NCBI GenBank assembly: GCA_947629735.1
Contig: CANREX010000043.1
Location: 1 to 10,916 of the forward strand
Direction of reading: 5' to 3'
Origin: an uncultured Clostridia bacterium
GTDB lineage: Bacteria; Bacillota; Clostridia; Christensenellales; Borkfalkiaceae
DNA: 10,916 nt
The notes under the pieces were generated by a model. The model ran no database searches, had not been told where the DNA came from, and saw only the letters and a list, made by a program, of their open reading frames with translations. This document shows, in pieces, positions 4,583 to 10,916 of this stretch. A program made the translations under genes and the position numbers. Within the stretch, counting starts at the first letter, position 1; every line of letters starts with the position of its first letter.

Positions 4583-7500
4583 ATGAAAAAATTTTTTGTC
4601 ACTATGCTCATTGTTTTCAGTGCGATTTGCGGCGTTTCGGCGTTCGCGGCATGCGGAAAAGACACCCACACGCATGAATACGGCGAGTGGGAAGTAATCA
4701 CCGCGCCCACATGCACGGAAGAGGGAACGCGCAAACACGTTTGCTCCGTCTGCGGCTATGAAGAAGTGCAGGCGGCTCCCGCCCTCGGGCACGATTGCAC
4801 GTATGTTTCAAACAACGAGGGCAAGCACACGGGAACTTGCACGCGCGTCGGCTGCGATTACACCGTAACCGCCGACTGCGTATACGGCGAAAACGTCGTT
4901 GCGCCCACCTGCGCGGAAATCGGTTATACCGAACACACATGCTCCCTGTGCTCCTACTCCTATCGCGACAACGAGACGGAGACGATTGCGCACAATTTTA
5001 AATTCAGATATAACGGACTAAACTCCGAGGGCGTCCACTCCCACACCATGTACTGCGACAACGGTTGCGGCACGGAATTCGAGAGCGCGTGCGAGGAGAT
5101 AACGCTCGTCACGCCTGCGGAATGTGAGCGCGACGGCTACACCACGCACATCTGCACGGTGTGCTCCAACGAATATACAGACGGTCAGACGCTGGCGACG
5201 GGTCACCGCTACGGCAGGTTCGAGCATTACATAACCGGAAGCGGCGAGCACGGTCACGCAAAATTCTGCACGAACGACGGCTGCAAGCACTTTGTAAACG
5301 AAATCTGCGAATTCAATCAGGTGGCGAAAGACGCTACCTGCACGGAAAGCGGGGAAATCATATACACCTGCAAGACTTGCTCATTTGAATACAGCGAGGA
5401 AACTACTCCCGCGCTCACGCACGACTACGGCGATTGGGTATTCACGGGAGACCATGAAAACCCCGAGGGCGTTCACACGCACGAAAGGACGTGTCGGCGC
5501 GATGGCTGCGATGAAAAAGAAGTGGGATATTGCAGTTACTCCACTTTCACGACAGACCCCACCTGCACCGACGACGGATATACCGAGTACAAGTGCGCTT
5601 ACTGCAACCATCTGCACTCAAAAGAAGTGAAGGAAAAGCTCGGGCACGACTATCCCACAGAATGGACGCCCAAGGAAGGCGTTAAAAAGCACTATAAGCA
5701 GTGCCGCAGACCCGAATGCGGATATATAGATGAACAAGACTGCGTAATGGTTGAGGCGAGCAGCGTTCCCCCTACCTGCACGGAAGGCGAAAAGGTGACG
5801 ATGAGGTGCAGAGATTGCTCCTATGCGGAAAACGCCGACGGCGACGAGATAGCGGAAGGTCATACTTGGGGCAAATATACGCACGAAATAGAAGGACCGC
5901 ACGAAGGACAACACAGACACTATCAGGAATGTACAAAGTGCCATGAAAAGCAGTTCGAAGAGTGTAGCTTCACCGCTACCACCACTCAGTCCACCTGCAC
6001 CGCAGACGGCTTTACCACATACACATGCTCGGCGTGTTCTTATAACTATGTAGACGATTACACCGACAAGACGGAACATAAACTCGACGGCGATTGGATA
6101 GCCGAAGAGCTTTCCGAAGAAAACGAATTCGCCTACATGCACTACCGCACATGTCTCGTATGCGGAACTAAGGTGCAAGAGGCGTGCGATTTCACTCAGA
6201 ACGTCGTTCAGCCCACCTGCACCGACCAGGGATATACCGAATACAAATGCAATGAGCCCGGCTGCACACACAGCTTCATCGGCGACTACAAAGACCCCAT
6301 TCCCCATAATTGGAGCTCTTACAGGCAGGACAGCAAGACTAATGAAAGCGGCGAGCACGTTCATTACAGATACTGCCTCACCTGCTACACAAACGACGTT
6401 TCCGAAGTCTGCCATAAGGGCAACGCGCGCACAGTAGAAGCCACTTGCAGCAGCGAGGGCTACACCACCTACTACTGCGACGTCTGCAAAGCCGACTACA
6501 AGGCGGACTATGTAGAAAGGAAAGAGCACACGTGGGGTCAGTGGAGATCGATGGGCGGTTCTCCCGCTATGCACTTCCATATTTGCGACGTCTGCAAAGT
6601 GCTTACGACGAGCGCGTGCGATATCCAACAGGATATTAAAGACGCCACCTGCACCACCGACGGCAGAATAATCACCTACTGTACGGAATGCAACAGGCGC
6701 AGCGAAAATACCATACCCGCGCTCGGGCACGATTACCCCGCAGAGTACACATATAACGGCAACGGCACGCACTCCCGCACCTGCAACAGGCTGAACTGCA
6801 ATAATATGGAGACGGACGATTGCGAGATGACGACGCAGTCCACCCCCTACACCTGCGAGAGCGCCGAAAAGATAATGGAAAGCTGCAAGTACTGCTCTAA
6901 CTCCACCACTACGGACGGCACGCCCGCACCCGGACACGCTTGGGGTGAATGGAAACACGGAATTAAGAACGGCAGCCCCGCTCACTATCACGTGTGCGAG
7001 ACATGCGGAAAGGAGAGCGACAGGGAAGTCTGCTCTCTCAGCGAAACCGTCATAGCCGCAAGCTGCACCACGCAGGAGGCGGCGCGACTGTACTGCGAGA
7101 CCTGCTCCTATGAAAACATAGTGCCTACCGGCAAACAGGCGTTCGGGCACAACCTGCAACTGATAGGCGACCCCACCGATTCCAACTGTCACGTAAAGTG
7201 CATGCGCGATGACTGCCTCTTCGAGCACGACGGCGCGCACGAATATATCGACAGCAACCTCTGCGCGTTCTGTCAACACGACGGGCTAATCTATCAGATT
7301 GACGAGGGCGAAACGCACTACACCGTTCTTAGCGACAACAACGTGCTCACCGCAACTTCGATAATAATTCCCGCCACCTACGGCGAAAAGAATCTGCCCG
7401 TAACCGAGATAGCTTCCAGCTGGACGCAGACGGGCGGCTCTCGCAACGGGTTTGTCGGCAACGTAAATATCAGGGAAGTCATTATCCCCGAAACGCTTAC

Positions 7501-8749
7501 GCTTATAGGCAAATATGCGTTTGAAAACTGCATAAATCTGCAAAAAGTAACAATGGTGAACGAGGAAAGCGACGAATTCAGCCCCAGCTTAAAGGAAATA
7601 GGCGAAGGCGCGTTCTTCGGGTGCTCCTCCCTTCAATCGGCGGGAAATCTTCCCGATTCGCTCAAAATTATAGGAAGCAACGCGTTCTCGGGCTGCACTT
7701 CGCTTACGGATATACACGTCCCCGACGGCGTTGACTATATCGGCGACAGGGCGTTCAGCAACACCGCTTATGTAAAAGACAGCGGAAATTGGGAAGGTTC
7801 CGTGCTCTATATCGGCAAGCACATTATCGCATATACAGGCGAGGACGAAGAGTTTGAAGTCAAACCCGAAATACTTTCCATAAGCGCGGAAGCGTTCAAG
7901 GGCAGGTTATCTCTGCAAAGGCTCATACTTCACAAGGGCTTGCGCGACATCAACGCGGACGCGTTCGCAGAATGTTACAACCTGGCAGAAGTCACATTCC
8001 ACGGCAAATTCGCAGATTGGATGGCGATAAACTTCGCCAACGACAACGCGAATCCCGCGCATATCGCCGACAACTTCCATATCACCGAGGCGGAACAGAA
8101 TATCGTCATTCCCGACTACGTCAAGGCGATACCCAACGGCACTTTCAGCGGCACGACGATTACTAGCGTGGAAATCCCCGAAAACGTCACGTATATCGGC
8201 TCTAACGCGTTCAAAGATTGCACCGCCCTCGCCACCATCAAGATACACGGGAAGGTCGAGGAAATCGGCGAGCACGCGTTCGACAATACGGCTTATTACA
8301 ATCAGCCCGAACATTGGCAGAACGGTTTGCTGTACCTCGAAACGACGGACGGCGCGGCTTCCTACCTGATTGCAAGCAAGCAAGACGAAGCGGGCGACAC
8401 AATCACCACAAAGGAAAACTGCATACTTCTCGCGGACTTTGTATTTGCCGAGAACAGCGTCATTAAAACCGTGACTTTGAACGACGGGCTTGTTTATATC
8501 GGCGACCACGCGTTCTACGAATGTTCCTCCCTCACTACCGTGAAAGTGGGCGTCGGGGCGCGCGCGATAGGCGCATACGCGTTCTATAATTGCAGGAAGA
8601 TAACCTCCTTCACCTTCGCAGAAAGCGGCAGGTGGCTCGCCGATAACGGCAGGGGCGCGGCGCGCGCGAAAGACGTCAAGGCGAACGTCCACAGCACCTC
8701 CAACCCGAGGACCGATTACGGCAAGTGGTCGTTTATCCAGACGATGTAA
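4583..8749 (+). CDS. Large predicted surface lipoprotein: twelve cysteine-rich repeats plus BspA-type leucine-rich repeats
   Basis: The 1388-residue product starts with a lipoprotein-like signal (MKKFFVTMLIVFSAICGVSA, then FAAC with Cys24 as the probable lipid site; phenylalanine at -3 is unusual). Residues 28-900 hold twelve tandem units whose leading cysteines (in phrases like APTCTEEG) fall at 44, 110, 181, 253, 328, 399, 472, 546, 622, 690, 758 and 828, a period of 66-76. Most units add a CxxC pair about ten residues later, then a second pair and a lone cysteine. Residues about 960-1345 hold roughly twelve BspA-type leucine-rich repeats (IG..AF..C..L). This LRR class is known from surface proteins that bind host or other bacteria. 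The repeats could bind metal or form disulfides. AGGAGA lies 5 bases before the ATG. It appears monocistronic. Confidence 0.9.
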   Translation: MKKFFVTMLIVFSAICGVSAFAACGKDTHTHEYGEWEVITAPTCTEEGTRKHVCSVCGYEEVQAAPALGHDCTYVSNNEGKHTGTCTRVGCDYTVTADCVYGENVVAPTCAEIGYTEHTCSLCSYSYRDNETETIAHNFKFRYNGLNSEGVHSHTMYCDNGCGTEFESACEEITLVTPAECERDGYTTHICTVCSNEYTDGQTLATGHRYGRFEHYITGSGEHGHAKFCTNDGCKHFVNEICEFNQVAKDATCTESGEIIYTCKTCSFEYSEETTPALTHDYGDWVFTGDHENPEGVHTHERTCRRDGCDEKEVGYCSYSTFTTDPTCTDDGYTEYKCAYCNHLHSKEVKEKLGHDYPTEWTPKEGVKKHYKQCRRPECGYIDEQDCVMVEASSVPPTCTEGEKVTMRCRDCSYAENADGDEIAEGHTWGKYTHEIEGPHEGQHRHYQECTKCHEKQFEECSFTATTTQSTCTADGFTTYTCSACSYNYVDDYTDKTEHKLDGDWIAEELSEENEFAYMHYRTCLVCGTKVQEACDFTQNVVQPTCTDQGYTEYKCNEPGCTHSFIGDYKDPIPHNWSSYRQDSKTNESGEHVHYRYCLTCYTNDVSEVCHKGNARTVEATCSSEGYTTYYCDVCKADYKADYVERKEHTWGQWRSMGGSPAMHFHICDVCKVLTTSACDIQQDIKDATCTTDGRIITYCTECNRRSENTIPALGHDYPAEYTYNGNGTHSRTCNRLNCNNMETDDCEMTTQSTPYTCESAEKIMESCKYCSNSTTTDGTPAPGHAWGEWKHGIKNGSPAHYHVCETCGKESDREVCSLSETVIAASCTTQEAARLYCETCSYENIVPTGKQAFGHNLQLIGDPTDSNCHVKCMRDDCLFEHDGAHEYIDSNLCAFCQHDGLIYQIDEGETHYTVLSDNNVLTATSIIIPATYGEKNLPVTEIASSWTQTGGSRNGFVGNVNIREVIIPETLTLIGKYAFENCINLQKVTMVNEESDEFSPSLKEIGEGAFFGCSSLQSAGNLPDSLKIIGSNAFSGCTSLTDIHVPDGVDYIGDRAFSNTAYVKDSGNWEGSVLYIGKHIIAYTGEDEEFEVKPEILSISAEAFKGRLSLQRLILHKGLRDINADAFAECYNLAEVTFHGKFADWMAINFANDNANPAHIADNFHITEAEQNIVIPDYVKAIPNGTFSGTTITSVEIPENVTYIGSNAFKDCTALATIKIHGKVEEIGEHAFDNTAYYNQPEHWQNGLLYLETTDGAASYLIASKQDEAGDTITTKENCILLADFVFAENSVIKTVTLNDGLVYIGDHAFYECSSLTTVKVGVGARAIGAYAFYNCRKITSFTFAESGRWLADNGRGAARAKDVKANVHSTSNPRTDYGKWSFIQTM

Positions 8750-8837
8750 TAAAGAGCGGTCGTTTGAGATACAGGCGAGAAATGAAGAAAAAAGCGCAAT
8801 TTTGCGCGAAACGAAGTAAAGTGAAGTGAAAAGAAAT

Positions 8838-8868
8838 GCGGCGGAAGGCAATATTTGCCTTCCGCCGC
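8838..8868 (+). terminator. Intrinsic terminator of the LRR lipoprotein gene
   Basis: GCGGCGGAAGGCAA (8838-8851) pairs perfectly over 14 bases with 8855-8868 across a TAT loop, followed by TGAATTTTGTTCTT on the plus strand. The stretch 8750-8837 between gene and terminator shows no gene. Confidence 0.75.
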
Positions 8869-8889
8869 TGAATTTTGTTCTTGTGCGAC

Positions 8890-8919
8890 AAAAAATGCTC
8901 TGCCTTACGCGACAGAGCA
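8890..8919 (-). terminator. Intrinsic terminator of the DUF3990 cassette
   Basis: On the minus strand TGCTCTG (8919-8913) pairs with CAGAGCA (8902-8896) across 10 bases, followed by a run of Ts (8895-8890). It lies about 20 bases past the last gene of the cassette. Confidence 0.8.
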
Positions 8920-8939
8920 AATTAACTCATTTAATAATT

Positions 8940-9140
8940 TTAAGCCCGCGACCTGATATAAAGGTCGATATCTTCCACTATATAATTTTTGCCCGTCGTG
9001 TGAAGCGCTTCGTAAAATGATTTTATATATTCGCAGACGGCATACTGACGAAATAAACTGATGACCTCTTTCCCCGTCAAGTTTTTTTCAGCCTTATACT
9101 CTTCGATACAATACACCAAAAAAGGCATTTCTTTGCTCAT
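8940..9140 (-). CDS. DUF3791 protein
   Basis: This 66-residue protein matches DUF3791: a short MPFLVYCIEEYK opening, a GKEVISLFRQYAV centre with EYIKSFYEALHTTG, and an IVEDIDLYIRSR ending. DUF3791 genes are commonly found next to DUF3990 genes, so it is likely the partner, perhaps the antidote, of the ADP-ribosyltransferase-like protein upstream; that is inference. An AGGAGC ribosome binding site lies just before the ATG, and 11 bases separate it from the stop of the preceding gene. It is the last gene before the terminator. Confidence 0.8.
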   Translation of the reverse strand: MSKEMPFLVYCIEEYKAEKNLTGKEVISLFRQYAVCEYIKSFYEALHTTGKNYIVEDIDLYIRSRA

Positions 9141-9151
9141 ATGATTGCTCC

Positions 9152-9391
9152 TTATTGCTCCTCGGGAAAGTTCAAATCTCCCGTTTCAATCTCGCTCTTC
9201 CACATATTGTAAATCGTCAAAGGGGATAAATGCCAGACGCCTGTCTCCGCGTCGGATAACGCTTCATATGTTTTGGAATTATAAAATTTCTCCACCGCTT
9301 TGATGTCGCTCATGCCGTCCTTTTGCATAATCAAATCGATTACCCGAGGCACTATCGCCGTGCCGAGCAAAGTGTTGATTTTCTTATCCAT
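9152..9391 (-). CDS. Small uncharacterised protein of the DUF3990 cassette
   Basis: This 79-residue soluble protein has no domain I can name with confidence. It is mostly helical, with a DIKAVEKFYNSKTYEALSD stretch at 29-47 and a WHLSPLTIYNMWKSE stretch at 53-67. Its ATG directly follows the stop codon of the DUF3990 gene (TAAATG) and uses a GAGGTG ribosome binding site inside that gene. Proteins with similar phrases occur, to my recollection, beside DUF3990 and DUF3791 genes. It may be a second partner or antidote protein; no function can be assigned. Confidence 0.75.
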   Translation of the reverse strand: MDKKINTLLGTAIVPRVIDLIMQKDGMSDIKAVEKFYNSKTYEALSDAETGVWHLSPLTIYNMWKSEIETGDLNFPEEQ

Positions 9392-9874
9392 TTATTTCAC
9401 CTCTTCAAAGAATTTGAAATGCAATAAGTCCATGGCTTCTTGCGTGGCAAAAACGTATTGGTCGTACAGCTTTTTGATTTTCAACGACTGCAAAGTTTGC
9501 TCTCTGGTAAGAAAGCCGCCCAAATAAAGTTGCAGAGTAGTGTAGATGTCATCATCTGCAACAGGACCGATTATGATACCGTAATTTGCGCCCTTGTAAC
9601 CGCCGTTCCTGTTTTGGGAGACAAAGTCAAGCCAATCGTCGTCGGGGGCGTTAAAATGTTTGCAAATCTTTGAGATTTCAACCTGCTTTTCGTCGAATTC
9701 ATACACGTTGACTATGGGCTTGCCGCCCCGCCTTTTCACTACTTTAAGCGCAAAATTCCTTGCTTGCTCCAAATTTGACGTGGTGTAAAAGCCAAACCCG
9801 AAATCAAGATAACGGTTTTGCTCTACGGGGCGGGGTTTTTCGATAATTATATTCGTTCCGTGATAAAGTATCAT
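9392..9874 (-). CDS. DUF3990 protein, ADP-ribosyltransferase-like (probable toxin or effector)
   Basis: The 160-residue protein fits DUF3990, a family assigned by comparative work to the ADP-ribosyltransferase fold, which uses NAD to modify targets. Visible marks are LYHGT at 3-7 (the NAD-binding histidine position), DFGFGFYTT at 24-32 (the tyrosine position), a DDDWLDFVSQNR segment at 78-89, YGIIIGPVADDD at 98-109, and DQYVFAT at 138-144 near the place of the third catalytic motif. The target is unknown. It is read from a GGGAGC ribosome binding site 7 bases upstream, overlapping the end of the preceding gene with a single-base gap. With three tiny companion genes it resembles a toxin in a toxin-antitoxin or phage-defence operon. 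Confidence 0.85.
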   Translation of the reverse strand: MILYHGTNIIIEKPRPVEQNRYLDFGFGFYTTSNLEQARNFALKVVKRRGGKPIVNVYEFDEKQVEISKICKHFNAPDDDWLDFVSQNRNGGYKGANYGIIIGPVADDDIYTTLQLYLGGFLTREQTLQSLKIKKLYDQYVFATQEAMDLLHFKFFEEVK

Positions 9875-9875
9875 A

Positions 9876-10187
9876 TCATGCTCCCATTACGCTTCCGAAT
9901 TTTTCCAGCTGCTTTCTTTCCGATTTCAGCTGTTTTAACATTTCTTCTATGTGTTTTCTCTTTTCAAGTTTAATATTTAATTCGGACACGTCGCAATTAT
10001 CTTTGCCGACATACTCGGTTATAACCTTTCCGCCGTTACGGTATTTCAGATAATAATATGAATGCGAATTGATTTTCTTTACCGTCAACTTGCCTTTAGG
10101 CAATTTTAACAGCTCGCCTTCATATTCTTGAATCATTTTTCCGTTTCTTTCCAATTCTTGTTCGATTATTTGCGTGGCTATCGTCAT
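9876..10187 (-). CDS. Small coiled-coil protein, first gene of the DUF3990 cassette
   Basis: This 103-residue protein has a helical N-terminal part (1-29), a central beta-rich segment with KKINSHSYYYLKYRNGGKV at 37-55 followed by EYVGKD, and a strongly charged C-terminal helix (about 67-96) likely to form a coiled coil. Similar central phrases occur in small uncharacterised proteins of gut Bacillota, but I cannot name a domain securely. It is the first gene after the promoter and its stop lies one base before the DUF3990 ATG. A DNA-binding or antidote role is possible but not shown. The ribosome binding site is weak (AGGTAG). Confidence 0.75.
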   Translation of the reverse strand: MTIATQIIEQELERNGKMIQEYEGELLKLPKGKLTVKKINSHSYYYLKYRNGGKVITEYVGKDNCDVSELNIKLEKRKHIEEMLKQLKSERKQLEKFGSVMGA

Positions 10188-10204
10188 TTTTACTACCTGT
10201 AATT

Positions 10205-10233
10205 ATTATACCCCACAATTTTGCGTTTGTCAA
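10205..10233 (-). promoter_or_regulatory. Consensus sigma-A promoter of the DUF3990 cassette
   Basis: On the minus strand TTGACA (10233-10228) and TATAAT (10210-10205) are both perfect consensus with exactly 17 bases between. Transcription would start near 10198, giving a leader of only about 11 bases before the ATG at 10187. Confidence 0.88.
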
Positions 10234-10253
10234 CACTGATTGTAGGGTAAAAT
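10205..10253. promoter_or_regulatory. Imperfect dyad centred on the -35 box (possible autoregulatory operator)
   Basis: ATTATACCCCACAAT (10205-10219) is the reverse complement of ATTGTAGGGTAAAAT (10239-10253) at 13 of 15 positions. The half-sites lie on either side of the -35 hexamer, one of them covering the -10 box, which suits repression by a cassette-encoded DNA-binding protein. Confidence 0.5.
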
Positions 10254-10456
10254 TTTGTCAAATGAAAGGGCGGACAAATAAAAATCGACCGCCCTTTGAT
10301 TAAAATATACGATTGACGATTTTACCGCCGCTAAACGCGGCGGAATGACAGGTAAGGTGCTGACGCCCTCGCCCAACCCGTTGTCACCATGAGCGGAACG
10401 AGCGATAGCGAGTGAAGTCGAATGGGTCTGGTTTGGGGTATTCCGCATAATAAAGC
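10254..10456. other. Intergenic region with hairpins, no gene
   Basis: No convincing gene. Two hairpins stand out: AAAGGGCGG (10265-10273) with CCGCCCTTT (10289-10297), and CCGCCGC (10325-10331) with GCGGCGG (10337-10343), the latter followed by the GGAATGACA phrase seen in the other repeat-rich spacer. The first may end transcription from the sigma factor gene, though no long T tract follows on the minus strand. Confidence 0.55.
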
Positions 10457-10561
10457 CCTAAGCGCAATGAAATTCCGGATTCTTCGACTGCGTTCGGCTT
10501 TCAGCCTCACTACGCTTTGTGAAAATTTTTGCTTAAACGCAAAAATTTTCTACAAACCATC
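10457..10561 (-). repeat. Dispersed repeat, copy 2 (inverted)
   Basis: Read on the minus strand it matches copy 1 at 2258-2356: an almost identical first 48 bases including the 12-bp hairpin (GAAAATTTTTGC, 10521-10532, and GCAAAAATTTTC, 10539-10550), a different middle hairpin, and the same last 17 bases ATTTCATTGCGCTTAGG. The flank also matches, with CATTCTG(C/T)CCGAG preceding both copies. Confidence 0.85.
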
Positions 10562-10698
10562 TCGGACAGAATGATAGTAACGGAGTTATCACTCTTGGGC
10601 TAAATATTGATAGTCAGATTTTCAACCCCTGGCGGAATGAAAGCTGCTGTAATATAACCAAGTGCGGGGATGTCAATCTGCGTTGCGCTGTAAATTTT

Positions 10699-10916
10699 TC
10701 ACACTATATCGGCTTTTATGCGCTTTAAGGCGGATTTTTCGAGGCGGGAAACCTGCGCCTGCGAGATGCCGACTTGTTCGGAGATTTCCGTCTGCGTCTT
10801 GCCCTCGAAATAGCGCAAAAACAGAATGGACCTCTCCCTTTCCCCCAAGTTTTTCATCGCCTCGTACAGCGCGGCTTTTTCCGTCCACACCTCGTCGTTG
10901 TTCTTGACGTCGAATA
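10699..10916 (-). CDS. Sporulation RNA polymerase sigma factor, C-terminal region 4 (SigG/SigF type; runs off the window)
   Basis: The frame stays open to the window edge, so only the last 71 residues are seen. They form sigma region 4, which recognises the -35 element: EAMKNLGERERSILFLRYF, then GKTQTEISEQVGISQAQV, a helix-turn-helix ending SRLEKSALKRIK. The FEGKTQ and ISQAQVSRLEK phrases favour SigG over SigF, but a short C-terminus cannot settle this. SigG drives late forespore genes. Apparent GTG starts within the window are internal. In Bacillus, sigG lies close to ylmC, a relative of which is 8.7 kb away here on the same strand. Confidence 0.85.
   Translation of the reverse strand, partial: FDVKNNDEVWTEKAALYEAMKNLGERERSILFLRYFEGKTQTEISEQVGISQAQVSRLEKSALKRIKADIV

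Noticed and set aside
5618..7279. Long open frame antisense to the LRR lipoprotein gene
   Set aside because: It lies wholly opposite the cysteine repeats, has no family motifs and no ribosome binding site; the periodic codon use of the real gene explains it.
7907..8920. Second long antisense open frame opposite the leucine-rich repeats
   Set aside because: Shadow of the real gene; it also runs through both terminators downstream.
10254..10300. Terminal inverted repeat of an insertion sequence
   Set aside because: No transposase or target duplication is seen; the inverted bases near 10205-10253 fit a promoter dyad better.

Overview
The window looks like chromosomal DNA from a spore-forming member of the Bacillota, probably an uncultured gut-type Clostridia lineage. 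The reasons are the end of a sporulation sigma factor (SigG/SigF type), a YlmC/YmxH-type PRC-barrel protein, a DUF421-DUF4363 pair, a DegV protein, strong AGGAGG-type ribosome binding sites, and a BspA-type leucine-rich-repeat lipoprotein typical of gut Firmicutes. Species cannot be named from the sequence.

Left end (1-1602): the 5' part of folC runs off the window on the minus strand. It is preceded by a tetrahydrofolate (THF) riboswitch with its own sigma-A promoter and a terminator-like hairpin lying over the folC start. Divergent from it, a DUF421 membrane protein and a DUF4363 protein form a translationally coupled pair on the plus strand.

Middle left (1603-4582): three minus-strand housekeeping genes follow, ylmC-like, cvpA-like and degV-like. 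The last two have recognisable promoters. A 746-base gap (1990-2735) between ylmC and cvpA is full of short hairpins and degenerate dispersed repeats, plus a clean bidirectional terminator.

Centre (4583-8749): one large plus-strand gene encodes a 1388-residue predicted lipoprotein. Its outer part is twelve tandem cysteine-rich units of about 66-76 residues, followed by about twelve BspA-type leucine-rich repeats. Its promoter carries a dyad over the expected transcription start.

Right (8890-10253): a compact four-gene minus-strand cassette runs from a consensus promoter to a terminator. It encodes a small coiled-coil protein, a DUF3990 protein of the ADP-ribosyltransferase type, an unrecognised 79-residue protein and a DUF3791 protein. 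Its layout (tiny genes, near-zero spacing, imperfect dyad on the -35 box) resembles a toxin-antitoxin or defence cassette, and I consider it the best candidate here for a poorly described system. It is followed by another repeat-filled gap holding an inverted copy of the repeat near position 2300, and then the 3' end of the sporulation sigma factor gene.

Regulation stands out more than metabolism. Folate-dependent control of folC is supported by several independent pairings. In Bacillus, sigG and ylmC are near neighbours, so the LRR gene and the DUF3990 cassette may be later insertions into this sporulation neighbourhood; that is inference.
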